A DNA stretch of 64,000 nucleotides from Enoplolaimus lenunculus (taxonomy: Eukaryota > Nematoda > Enoplea > Enoplida > Thoracostomopsidae). The position numbers and the translations under genes are program-made. The stretch covers positions 94,501 through 158,500 of the forward strand of contig JASANG010000598.1 of NCBI GenBank assembly GCA_030248215.1, in the 5' to 3' direction. The notes beneath the pieces were generated by a model. That model was not told where the DNA came from and ran no database searches. It saw only the letters and a list, made by a program, of their open reading frames with translations. How positions within the stretch are numbered: position 1 is the stretch's first letter; every line of letters begins with the position of its first letter. Shown one piece after another: positions 1 through 10,993 of this stretch.

Positions 1-104
1 GAAAACGAGACGCTTCTAAAAGTGACATATGCTGGTCAAGCAAGAAAACCTAATTTTATGAATGATTTTTTAACTAAAATTAGCACAAATAGCCAGAAAC
101 TTAC

Positions 105-1457
105 CAAATTCACCGTATACCCAAATTTGCGAAAAACTTGTTCCAGTATACAAATAGTACGTCAACAGCGGACTGAAACTGTCACTTGCTGCAAGATTTG
201 TAGTGTAGATACCAGATGCTCGTATTGCTTTGGTCCTTAAAACAAAATTAAGTTACTCAGCTAATAAATGCCACCTCCACAATAACTTACGTAGAAAGTG
301 TCATTCTTTGTTTGGTTACTTATTGATATTAGAAACTTAGAAATGTATTTGTCTAGCATTACTCCAAAATACGTTTGACGCATAGGCTAAACATGAAGGT
401 CTATAGTAGCAACACAGGATTTAATACTTATTACTTACTGTAGTGACCCGAATAAAAGTCGGAAAAGCATGTTACGGACTGTTATTTATTTTTAACCCGC
501 CCTCTGCCTCCATTCGTTGCTGACTTATTTTCGGTATTGCAACTCTCCGTTGAATTAAACGTTTATTTGTCTTGAATCAAAAGATTGAGCGATAATGTAA
601 GGTTATACTTACGAATGTACTTTCAAAACTTAAGTATGCTTTAAAGCTTTGAACACCTAGAGTCATTTCGGCACTACAATTAGGAAAAATTGAAATTTAT
701 GGACTAATTAGGGTAGAGTGCGTGAATAGGCCCATGTAAAGATCTGAAGCGGAACGTTTTTCTGTTGGACTGGAATAGAGTAAGCTTAGTGTTTAGAATA
801 ATTTTTTACCTGGCTTACGCTTAGATTTAGCAATATGCTCATTCTTACACTTAGGCTTAGGCTTAGGCTTAGGAATATGCTTATAATACTGTTCCGCCCC
901 TGCCAAAGGAAGACAGAGGTTTTAGCACTCCTGAAAGAATTTTGGCCTTCCAAGAAAATTTTCAACCTTGCTTGTATTTCATCAAAAACCCTTATATGCC
1001 TTTCCTGAAAAATGTTCAGAACCACTACAAGGTGAGTTCGCTACTCGTCTGTGACAGAGAGAAACTCAGTTGATACTAAACATATTTTTTGTCGCTATAA
1101 TTTAATTTACAAAAAAATAGCCAAAACAAACCTTAAAAACACAATCATAACAAGAAGATTTCCAAGCGTCGAGAAAGTTGCTACAATTGCAACAAATATT
1201 GAAAACGGAATGTGAACGGAGAGTGAAGTTGGAGGAAACGAGAACCAAAATGGGTGAATAAGATCAATAATACTTGAATTGTACACTTCTGCCCAGTGCG
1301 CTAACGCGGTCCATTGTTCATTAATAAACTGAATGCTGTTATTGCCAGCTTCCCAGTGTGCAATACGGCAAGCTTGAATTGCAGTATCGCATGACTGCAA
1401 ATACAAAGCTTGAGAATCTAACGCTGGTATTAATGGCAGATTAGTTAACGTTTTCAT
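105..1457 (-). CDS. Opsin A, 5' part (exons 1-2; rest lies beyond the left edge)
   Basis: This is a light-sensing G-protein-coupled receptor of the plasma membrane, by family. Exon 1 (1132-1457) starts with ATG at 1457 and encodes a 108-residue N-terminus with NNS and NSS sequons, then TM1 ending GNLLVMIVFLR. Exon 2 (105-235, 131 nt) begins TKAIRASGIYTTNLAASD, which is intracellular loop 1 and TM2 with the conserved NL-x2-SD motif, and ends WVYGEF just before TM3. Splice sites are AG/gtttgt after exon 1, ttttaag/g before exon 2 and TTTG/gtaag after it, with phases 2 and 1. Exon length and phases equal those of opsin B, so the two are duplicates. Intron 1 (236-1131) holds two transposon fragments. 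TM3 to TM7, including the retinal lysine, would lie left of base 1, so opsin identity rests on its likeness to opsin B. Confidence 0.8.
441..715. mobile_element. TA-MITE family 1, partial copy
   Basis: The left end tgtagtgacccgaataa and the internal ttaacccgccctctgcc match family 1 (see 32417-32848), but the right end is missing. It lies in intron 1 of opsin A. Confidence 0.8.
729..905. mobile_element. hAT-type MITE family 2, right end missing
   Basis: It begins ggcccatgtaaagatc, carries gaataga-gtaagctta and a (ttaggc) run, and reaches ctgttccgcccctg, but lacks the closing catgggcc. It lies in opsin A intron 1. Confidence 0.8.
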
Positions 1458-2189
1458 AACTATAAATTTAGGTAACTTTGGTAATTCAATTTTTATTTAG
1501 ACACTTTTATTGAAATTAACACTTTAAAATGAACCTCAATCTGCTGTGATATTAAGTAACTTTGGCAAAGATATGAATCCTATTTCTCATTGTTTCAAAA
1601 CAACTCAGGACATTAACTAAAACTAAAAATAATATTTCAATCAATAATATTACACCAAACCAAATCATAATAAATTAGCCGATTTATAAATCAAAAGTTT
1701 GTTGGTTATATCAAATGAGACACAAATTGGCAGACGTGGCATACTGCTGAGAAAATCAAAATGAATTGAACAGAATACCTCGGTACTTATCACAGCGATG
1801 CGCTGAATGTTGCATTCTGGTTCGGGCTTTTCCATTCTATATTTAAGTATGTTTAAGAAAATCTGTTTGAAGAATAGCAACGCCGACTATAGGAAAGAGC
1901 CAGATGTTTAAAAAGTGTAGTCAATTGTTCGTTGCGAGGGAAAACATTTTGACGTCTGCAAATTTTTTACACTCTGTAAAAGTGAGTTTTCTGAGTCATT
2001 CCAGAAATTTTGGGGATGTATCCACCTTTCCCTCTTTGGGTACTTCCCAGATGTTTCGTGATGCTCCAACTAAGAAATCTTGTTTCTAAACCGTTTACCG
2101 GACGCGGAATGCGAACCCCCTGCGACTTCATTAAAGCAAGTTTCGGAACGTATTTTGTAGAGACTAAAATATATTTATTATCATTAAAG

Positions 2190-2660
2190 TGGGGAGTGGA
2201 TAAGGATTTTTTTACCCGATCCGCGCTTTACCCACGCAAAAAAGAATTGCTTACCCGCAGGTGTACCCGCGCTAACAAGATATGCCCACAACCCACCTTT
2301 TACCTGCTCTTGACGTCAAACAATATTTTATAGATTGCTGGTGATTCGCGGTTTAATGAAGTTTTGCGATGTAATTCAATGTATTTTACAAATAAGATTT
2401 TACTAGAAACAAAAAATTTCATACCCAGCTAAACAAAGCACGGGCCGCACCAAACCAGAAATAAAACAGACAATAGCGCAGGTTTTCTACTTTAAAACTT
2501 AAAGGTTTTCCGAGGACAAAAACTGAATTTTTTTACCCGCGTGATAAAAATCTTTCCCGCGCGTATACCCGCGCCTGAAATTCTTTACCCGACCCGCGTT
2601 TACAGGCGGGTAAGCGCGGATACCCGCGGCTACCCGCGGGTAATCTCCCACTCTGATTAT
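2190..2660. mobile_element. hAT-like non-autonomous element with GCGGGTA subterminal repeats
   Basis: In AT-rich surroundings, both ends are crowded with tacccgc/gcgggta motifs (for example tacccgcggctacccgcggg near 2620). The edges are related inverted sequences (gtggggagtgg... and ...atctcccactctg). The clustered short motifs look like transposase-binding sites. No clean target duplication was found. Confidence 0.65.
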
Positions 2661-3321
2661 AATGAAGTCCACGCACATGTCACATGCGAACTTTTTAGCA
2701 ATTTTAGTTGTGGGTTTGTCATTTTTAGACAACTATTTTGGCCTATGTTATCGAGAGGGGCGTAACAGTATAAAACGATTCCTAATTTTCTAAGAATAAG
2801 CCTAAACCTCAGCGTAAAAATAGCCATATAAATCTAAAGCATTGCTCTGAGCCTAAGAAAAAACATTAATCTAAAACGGGTTTTCGTCATACACCCATTG
2901 AACAGGTGATTTTCGCTATAAAGTAAAACGCAAATCACAAAATCTTAGGCCATACGCACTAACAATATGGCAGCATTCTTCGCGAAATAAATACAGGCAG
3001 CGTCTAATTGCACTTATGTCTGTAGGTATACTCTAACGCACGCAAAAATTCAGCTTTAATCTGCATTTTCAGTTAACAGTATCGTAAAATTGGAATGCAA
3101 TTCAAAAATCTTAGAATCGAAACTATTATTTTGAATATCCTTTCGAAATACAGTTATACATTGGATGCTCCCAGCGTATAGTTAAAGGTATTTTAAAAGC
3201 TTTACAAGCATTTGCGTCAAATTGTGCAGAAAAGCAACAGCGCTGATTTAGAAAAGCTAAACAAATGGAAAAATGCAACAAATCTTTTTATTAGTTTAAT
3301 TAACGCTGCATTTTCTGTGTA

Positions 3322-3749
3322 CTGTACTGACCCGAATAAGAGGGTGCGGGGTAATAAGAGGGGGGAGCATTTTAGTCCCAATCAATAGGTGTCCGTATCC
3401 CTAAAAAGAGTCCCTAAATCCTAATTAGAGTCCATGAAGCTCGGTTATTCCTAATTGTAGTGCATAAATGACTCCTGGGCCAAATAATATTGAGTTCGAA
3501 TCTTTAAGGTGTACTTAAATTTTGAAAGTACATTCCTAAGTATAACCTTGCATTATCGCTCAACCTGCTGACACAAGACAAAATAAACGTTTAAATCAAT
3601 GGATAATTGCAGTACCAGATATATCAGTAACGAATGGCGGTGGAGTGTGGGTTAAAAATAAATAACAGTCCGTAACCGAATAACAAGGGGGGGTACCGTC
3701 TGGTGAAGCCAAATAAATATCAGCCCCTCTCTTATTCGGGTCACCACAA
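3322..3749. mobile_element. TA-MITE family 1, full copy
   Basis: Both inverted ends are present (ctgtactgacccgaataag and cttattcgggtcaccacaa) and flanked by TA. The length of about 428 bp and the interior match the other full copies in reverse orientation to 32417-32848. Confidence 0.88.
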
Positions 3750-4682
3750 TAATACATGCTTCATGCTGAGCGGCTATCCCGGCCCCTAGTTAAAGGGAGG
3801 ACATCAAAGGCTTAGCCCGCTATAAAAAATTTTAGCTTTACATGAATATATGACGTGTGAACGTCATACTCTCCTGTGCTAACCATATTACCGATGTGGT
3901 GAACCAATTAAAATTTCTCCAGTTGAAGACAAATAAAGTATGGAAAAAGCAATCCAATCTACTTTGAGGTGCCAAATATTTTTTCGCATAACAATCATGG
4001 AGTAAGTTTAAGCTTTGCACTGTTTTTTACTTTAAGTTTAGGCTTAAAATTGATTATAACATTTTCCTTTTCCTGAGGTTTATGTTTAGAGTTAGGCTTC
4101 AGGCTAGGTTTCGCCATATGCTTATACTTCTGCAACGCCCCTCAAAATAGCACTGGCAGTAAAGTCCATTAGTTTGAAGAAGAACAATAACAAATTCATT
4201 AGTATGATCACCGTCACAGCCGGCAAAATTTAGTGATGAGTTTTAAAGTTTATTAATTATTTAACATAATTGCAGCATATTTTTTAAATGTGCCACACAT
4301 TTTATAGCGATCTGTTATACTCTTTGTTCATGGAAATAAATGTTTAAAATAACTTGCTTAGTGTACATAATAATAAGGGCTCTGACAAATCTATAGTTGT
4401 GAAGAACGTGAAATATTTGTTTTATACAATATATTACATATATTCTCTTCGGTGTTCAGTCGACACAAAAACCATATAATTCCAGCCTTCTTTGGGCGTT
4501 TGGTTTCTGTAGGCAAATACGCACAATTGAAATATGAAACGAAATAAAAGTTCTTTCAACATTTAAAGCAGATATAAAGAACAAAATAACAGGAAAGAGC
4601 TGTTGTACACACTCGCGCGACAATCTTTTAGGCTTCGGCCAGGGTTAGGATTAGGAAAAGATGGGATAGGCTTACTTTAGCC

Positions 4683-4998
4683 GGCCCATATAAATATCAG
4701 GGACGAAACGGTTTTCTGTTGAACTGCATTAGAGTAAGCTTAAGCTTTAGACAAATTTTTTGTTTGAAAGGATTACTTTTGCCGACTCATGTAAAAATCA
4801 GACGAACCGTTTTTCTGTTCGGCTGCAATAGAGTAAACTTAAGCTTTACACTAATTTTTTTGCTTTGCTTAGACTTAGGCTTAGACAGATGCTTCAGATT
4901 ATGCTCATTCTTCGCTTAGGCTTACCCTTAGGCTTAGGCTTAGGCTTAGTAATATGCTTATAATACTGTTACGCCTTTATTCTTTACATTGGCCCATA
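4683..4998. mobile_element. hAT-type MITE family 2, compound copy
   Basis: A left end (ggcccatataaatatcag) is followed about 100 bp later by a second left end (actcatgtaaaaatcag), a TTAGGC-type run, and one right end (ctttacattggccc). This looks like a partial tandem duplication or one copy inserted in another. Confidence 0.7.
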
Positions 4999-5311
4999 TA
5001 CCGAAGCTTTTTCGTAAGTCTAAGCCTGATGCTAAGCCTGAGCCTTAACTTCAAATATAGTGGAGAGTGTACAAGAGCCAACAATTTATAATTTAAATAT
5101 TACAAGTAGATATTGCTCAAAAATGTAACTCCAAATAAACAAAACTGACGCAAAATATTCTTTCATGAGACGTTTCTACGTTCCTGTTTGTTCATTTGCA
5201 ATTAATTTGTTATTCAAAGGCATGTTTGGTGCAAAGTACTGGCTTCATTCTAGTTTTCAATCGGTTACACAGAATTCCCTAGACAGACGTATACATTAAT
5301 AAGTAAAAGCG

Positions 5312-5449
5312 ATGTTGTCGGTAAGAAAATTCACCGACTTGACTGATTACCAAGCTGCCGAGTATGTATGTGAGTTCGCGCAGTTGACAAAAAAGGAAAT
5401 TGTTCAGCGGTATGCAGGGATACTGAAAGAGTTAAAAACTGGGAGGGTT
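5312..5449 (+). CDS. Possible exon, unknown protein
   Basis: From ATG 5312 a frame reads MLSVRKFTDLTDYQAAEYV, CEFAQLTKKEIVQRYAG and ILKELKTGR, with natural-looking composition and a helical look. From about 5450 the frame runs into a family 2 MITE fragment (cttgggctaagctta...). I do not recognise the protein. No second exon was found. Confidence 0.3.
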
Positions 5450-6994
5450 GGGCTTGGGCTAAGCTTATTTGTACGTTTAACGATTTGGCATACACTTAAG
5501 CTTAGGTTTAAGCTTTGTCTTAGTGGAAAGGCCCTTATCGTTAACATGGGTCAAAAACAGTACAAGTGCGAGAAGATAGCATAAACATGAACAAAGCAGG
5601 AAGGCACCTGACTGTGCTTACTAAGCATCGCCAAAAAGCGTAACGCAACCCATATTCTGATAAAAAAGTAAACACTGGGAGTATTTTCCGTTCTTATCGT
5701 GTTTCAATTTTACTGCGATTTTTTAAGTATTAATGTAAAGTTTCGTTTTGCCTTTCTGAGGAGATAAAAACATGATTAACGCTTTTTGCTAAACCCTTTG
5801 CTAGTGTATTCAATTTGTGCTAAGGACAATTTTTGTTAATCTTAAATTCATAATACAGCCATCAGGTCACTAACATTTTGAGAAATTAAATTTGCAACTG
5901 AAGCCGATTTAAGTGCTAAAAACATTTCGGGGAATGTTTGCATAAGCCAGATATTATTGAATCAGGACAAGTGTTAGGCTTTTGATAATTTTGCATGCAA
6001 TAAGCCATATATTTTTTGATTCATTGCACATGTGAGCGTGGCAGTTTTGTAGTAATGGCTTGTTTTTGATCGCAAAACAAATAAACTGTACATACGCGAA
6101 ATTTTAAACAATTTATATTCGTCCAGTCTTGTGACATTAGAATATTTTGTTATGCAATTTTCCGTAAGTACTCGGAATTAAGTAATTTAATAAATGAAAC
6201 CCTAAGAGCACGTTGGATTTTAGTTAATTCACAGAGATTCGTTCGAACTCTAATGATGTTACTTTTAGAGCTTGCACCGTACAAAAAACGTAAAATACTG
6301 AAAATTCAAATGAAGCCAATTAGTTTAAAGAAAAATTCACCATAAATCTAACTGTATGATCAGAGTCTATTGGCGGAACTAAGGGGACTAAACATGCCAT
6401 CAATGCCCCATCAGGAACTGAAATAAAAATTTTATTGTATTAAAATCTAATGCTGAATTGCGTTTTGCTTCGTTCTCTCGTAGATCAGTGCAGGTCCGAG
6501 TGTATACCACTTCGGAGCGTTAATTTTTTAACACATTTCAAAAACCTTTACGTTTATCCCGCTTGTCTGAATCATATATTCTATTTCATTTCAAATCTGC
6601 TTTCAAGCGAGATTTTGGCTTACGAGTCTCTCGGCTTGGAGGCGTTTCATATCAGCTTCCGGTATAGGATCTTGACGTTCAAGCGCGAGGAGTTGTCACG
6701 TCTTGAGTAGATGTGTACTGCACATTGTGATGAATGTTGGTAAACACTGCATTTTGTAATAATCTCTTGCACGTGTATCGTTTGCAATTAAGTTGCTCGC
6801 AGTAAAATCGTCTTAAAGCTTTAAGGTTTCTTCAAAGCATACGTATATACACATCTTTTACCAATCCGCATGTGATTTAGTGTTCATATTAATAACAAAA
6901 ACAACCCAACCTTAAGGATTAAAGTTTGTTTAAACACACTCATGTGACGGTAATGATCAACTGACACTAAAAGCTGATTATTTTAATTCCCTAC

Positions 6995-7150
6995 TTAAGT
7001 GCAAAAACGTGATTTTCTATTTTCATTTACAACGCATTTCGGCTCTTTATTTGACACAGATTCAGAAACGCTTGAGATGAGCTCTTGTACGCTTTCGACT
7101 TTTACAACCTTCGGCCTCAGCGGAACATTGAGTTGCGCGAAAATTTGAAA
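6995..7150 (-). CDS. Possible terminal exon downstream of opsin B
   Basis: A frame ending at 6995 reads LRPKVVKVESVQELISSV, then SESVSNKEPKCVVNENRK. It is charged and Ser-rich like a cytoplasmic tail. It lies 330 bp past the opsin B stop on the same strand and could be an alternative last exon, a small gene, or chance. Confidence 0.25.
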   Translation of the reverse strand, partial: FQIFAQLNVPLRPKVVKVESVQELISSVSESVSNKEPKCVVNENRKSRFCT

Positions 7151-7325
7151 ATTTCTAAAACTACATTTGAAACGGTAAAAGGGCACGGATATGCCTGGAA
7201 GCAATATCAAACTTGCATAAGTACCACAGCATAGATTTCACGTTATATTTACACATGGGTGTTATTTTAAACACTAAACACGACTTTACTTAGCTGTATA
7301 CTGCACCTTTTTAAATTTTTTTGTT

Positions 7326-8320
7326 TCACAGAACAAGTTCAGCTGAATTCATTCCAAACTTCGTTCTCGTTGAATTCGACAAATTTTCATGTTGCGTATG
7401 CTGTCGGAAATCTGACGGCACGTTGCCGTCATTAATCTCAAACTTCACAGATATTAATTCTAAGCCATCACCTGGTGAAGGTTGTCTATTTTTTGCACTT
7501 GTATTCCTTGCCACCTGACGCTGACTAGCTGTCACTGTAGTGTAATAAGTGCTTTGTTTGCCAAGAAACATCTTTCGCAACAATACTTTTGCTGCGCTTG
7601 AAAATTTAGTGTCTTTAGCTAAATAAATAAGTGGATTATATACTGGAGCTGACTTAGCTAATAGGGCAGAAATAGTTGCCGAGTAGGGTCCCAGCCAGTG
7701 TTGCGGACCGAACTGACCAAATAGCGCAATCATTGCGTACGGACACCAAGCGATTAAAAATCCAAAAATAACAATGAGTGCCACTCGTAATACTTTCAGA
7801 TTGTTTTTAAATTCTTGATTTTGTACCGTGCTGGGGCTACGAGTTCTTTCTGCAGGCTCAAACGAAGCTTGAATGTTCGCCCTGGTATAGCCGTAATTTT
7901 TCGAGTGATTAGCGTCACGACGACTATAGCGTTGAGATATATTGGTCGGCCGGGACCTTACAGCGGTAATAATTCCAGCATAGCTAACAATAATTACTAT
8001 AAGTGGAAGAAAAAACCCTGAAATATATATGAAAACAATGTAAGATCGCGGTCCTAGCTCGCGTGACATAAATTCAATTCCGCATGACGTAATCAGGCCT
8101 GATGGCGTGAAACTGCTCCAAATTTCAAGTAGCGGTGGTGCCAGGATGATTCCGCAATAAATCCAAATGACAGCTACGATTGAAATTCGGTGCCGAAAAC
8201 GGATATATTTCGATTTAAATGGGTAACGAATGGCATATCCTCGTTCCGCTGAGATCACTGCAAGCGTCACAATGGAGACGAGTCCACAGTAGCCCTGTAT
8301 AAATCCATAATATCGACATG
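7326..8320 (-). CDS. Opsin B exon 3 (TM3 to C-terminus)
   Basis: The acceptor is tttttcag/ca. It encodes TM3 (Cys110, then Arg-Tyr-Tyr, so Tyr at 113; ERG at the helix end), TM4, extracellular loop 2 (TPSGLITSCGIEF), TM5, a long loop 3 rich in Arg/Ser, TM6, TM7 with the retinal lysine, and a tail of about 90 residues ending ELVL. The frame stays open from TM3 to the stop, so no later intron is needed. Confidence 0.92.
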
Positions 8321-9423
8321 CTGAAAAACAAAAGATTAGAATGTTGAATCGCATTGTAATCTTTATGTTACTTTTGGGAAGTACTGTATTTCCACGAGCT
8401 CGCTGCAAAGCAAGCTTAAGCTTTATATTATTTTTCGCTTGGATATAGGCTACGGTTTTACCATTTGCAGCGTTTTTAAATTGTAGGGTTTGTGAGCAAT
8501 ACGAATATTTCTTAAATTGGTTTACAAAAGTTGTACTCCCTTTTGAATGGGGTAGGTCGTAAACGCAACACGGGCTGGGTACACACTTTTCTTAACAGAA
8601 TCACCCAGTTGCATACACTTGTCTAAGAGTGTCGTTACTCTTGGTGCCGTTATGTGATTTGAATATTTTTGAATAAAACCAAAAATGTGTCTTGTGACTG
8701 TACCTCCTGCTCCAAAAATCCAGATTTCATTATAGCACGAAACAGCGAACAACGTTGTTGCAAATATTGTTGAAATCAAATCAGAAACAGTTAAATTTAT
8801 CATGAAAATACGTGTCGTTCTGAGAGTTTTGGTCCTGTAAAACAGTTAAACATATTTTTTCAAATAATCTTTTATGGTTTATTGCTATTCTTCAATCGCA
8901 GACAAATTTTGGTGCAATAAAAATAGTGAAGAAGTTAATGTTTAGTAATTGTGCCAACCATAAAACGCAATTTTAAGCAATCGTCACGTTCTAAACAACA
9001 TCTTTCAAACGTTTTCTTGCGACCGGCGAAACTACAAAAGGAATCACTTGAAAAGCCATGAATAGATATAATGCAAGCACTTAATATCCAAAACACGAAA
9101 ACAGTTTGTATTTTTGACATGATTCTGAAACCTTTTGTAGTCACTCACCCAATACAAACCGCGACAACAAAACCATTTCCAATACATGAAGCAATTATAA
9201 TAATTACAGCGATGATAAAAATTATCAAATGAACATACGACGGTACAGGAGGCCAAGCCAGCCAGAAAGAATGAATTTTAGCTTCAAAAGTTGTGTTTTG
9301 AATTCGCTGCAGGGCTTCGGATTCAATCCAATTCGAATGAATAAATGCTTTAACTACAATATTGACAGCCTGCCCATATGTACAGTTTATACCGTCCGAG
9401 ATTGTGGTATTTAGCATCATCAT
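7326..9423 (-). CDS. Opsin B, complete, three exons, 466 aa
   Basis: Retinal-binding GPCR that should couple light to a G protein. Exons are 9149-9423, 8704-8834 and 7326-8320; introns are 314 and 383 nt, both GT-AG, phases 2 and 1. TM1 carries GNGFVV and TM2 NLTVSDLIS (Asp at bovine rhodopsin 83). The TM3 start AC-RYYGF supplies the disulphide Cys110, SCGIEF in loop 2 supplies Cys187, TM6 has AWCPYA, and TM7 has LLAKSAPVYNPLIY with the Schiff-base lysine (296) and NPxxY. The fourth-cytoplasmic stretch reads DTKF. Oddities: the DRY motif reads ERG; position 113 is Tyr, 181 is Ser and 94 is Phe, so the usual counterions are absent; intracellular loop 3 is long (roughly 55-60 residues); and the C-tail is Ser/Thr-rich, fit for kinase and arrestin control. 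The start chosen is the first of three ATGs (MMMLN). I cannot assign the opsin subclass. Confidence 0.93.
8704..8834 (-). CDS. Opsin B exon 2 (intracellular loop 1, TM2)
   Basis: This 131-nt exon has acceptor ttttacag/g and donor GGAG/gtacag. It reads TKTLRTTRIFMINLTVSD onward through CYNEIWIFGAG. The spacing from Asp83 to Cys110 is exactly 27 residues, as in bovine rhodopsin, which lets positions 94 (Phe) and 101 (Glu) be numbered safely. Confidence 0.9.
9149..9423 (-). CDS. Opsin B exon 1 (extracellular N-terminus and TM1)
   Basis: It encodes 91 residues plus two bases of the next codon. Sequons NTT, NCT and NTT mark an extracellular N-terminus. A WPP motif precedes TM1, as in opsin A exon 1 (FPP), and the helix ends IGNGFVVAVCIG. 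The donor is ATTGG/gtgagt at 9148. Confidence 0.9.
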
Positions 9424-10690
9424 GTTGAATTATATTAGCTTTAAATTCATGAAAACTAAATGCAGAACAGATGGCAACTAACAAAAAGCAGCAACGGTAC
9501 GAAACATAAAATGTAAAAAGCAATGTATATATAAGTATTTCACAACAAAAAATAAACTCAAAAAATGAAAAAAATATGTTTCAAGTTCTAAATCATCGAA
9601 AATCACAGTTAGGTTTTCAATTTTTTTGTCTTTTTTGCTTACCGCAAAGGAATTTTGTGGAATAATAAAATATTTGATCGGTGCGGCGTGGCTGAATTGG
9701 TAAAAAATACAGACTTGTTTGAATTTTCGATTTTTACCAAAAATCGATATGGTATAAAATATTTCGAGACAGAATTGCAACTGATTCTATTAGCTACGCT
9801 CTCTGTAGTATTAATTAGGATTATAAAGTTTATTTCATAACGCGCAAATACGATATCATGAGTATTGCTATTTTTATAACATTGAATTCAAAATTTTTTT
9901 GTTTAAGCAATTTATTAAAGTTACCCTATGAACACGTACAAAGGCGTAGCCTAGCAATTGTAGAATTATCAAACCCTCTTCGTAAAAACCATGGTTGTAG
10001 CCAGGATTTTTGGCTTAAAAACCAAACCAATAACCAACAAACTATATATATAGCTTTGTTTTTAAGTCCATTCTATCAACTGGCATCTAGTTATCAACAA
10101 GAAAATTTGTTGGAACAATGAGAGCATTTATGGTGACCTTGAAGTACCTATAATTTATATTATTATAAAATACGAAACAACGAATATTAATTTTTGTTCA
10201 AAATTTATTTTTCGAGATAGAATTTCAATAACATATGTGTATGATTAAATAAATTCTACCATTTGTCTATGTTTTCAAATGTGTATAGTACCTGTTACCA
10301 GTTGCTAATATAGGTGTTGTAACTTTGTATTATAACACAACCGATTGATAATTTACTTGGGTATCGGGCACAATTTTTAAATTCCCACGGTCTTACTTCA
10401 GAGCACAATTTGAGCCCAAACAGCTGTCCCAGTTCGATTATTGACTAGCGTTAGACGCTGCTTACTGACAGTTCAGAATACGACTGCTACTTGTGGACTA
10501 AATGTAAACATGAAAATGTCGAGAAACTACGTAACAAACGTGTCTTTTTATCGGCAGTTTCTCTTGCTAAAAAGAATAACAAAACCTTCGAAAACCAAAA
10601 TTAATTAAGTAAATTGAATTTGTTATTGCAAATTTTCACAAGTTTTGTGCAAATTATTTCAAATATTTGCTAACGTCAATTGCGAAAAGT

Positions 10691-10993
10691 ATAGCAACGA
10701 TGTATCAATTCGGTATAGCAGTGATAGTGCTCCGCGTTCTGCATGGGTCCAATATATACAGTTGTAAAATTCCAAGTCAAACGAAATTTAAAATTGTTTT
10801 TGCAGGCTTTAATATTAATAGTTTTCGGGTATTTGAGTCGAAAAAAATATCTCATTCGTTGAACTCGCGTGCAAAAGTTGTTAAAAACAAATTATACCCT
10901 CCGGAACTGAAATTATGCCAACGGTATTACTCTACAAACACCTCTTTAATTAATGTTCAGTATCCCGAAATGCATCAGGTGAACCATGTGTAA
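10691..10993 (+). CDS. Possible small secreted protein, unknown
   Basis: Starting at the internal ATG 10700, a hydrophobic start (MYQFGIAVIVLRVLHG) could be a signal peptide. It is followed by about 80 basic residues with KNKLYPPELKLCQRYYS, stopping at 10993. No family is recognised and codon evidence is thin. Confidence 0.2.
   Translation: MATMYQFGIAVIVLRVLHGSNIYSCKIPSQTKFKIVFAGFNINSFRVFESKKISHSLNSRAKVVKNKLYPPELKLCQRYYSTNTSLINVQYPEMHQVNHV

Larger units (their letters stand above)
1458..6994. other. Spacer between the two opsins
   Basis: Apart from the transposons at 2190-2660, 3322-3749 and 4683-4998, a decayed family 2 piece near 4020-4140 and the possible exon at 5312, no gene could be supported. 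The sequence at 4262-4315 (aattgcagcatattttt...) recurs at 59797-59845 and marks another dispersed repeat. Confidence 0.6.

Noticed and set aside
9676-9720. tRNA-Leu-like start (gtggctgaattggtaa)
   Set aside because: No B box or matching 3' end follows within tRNA distance.
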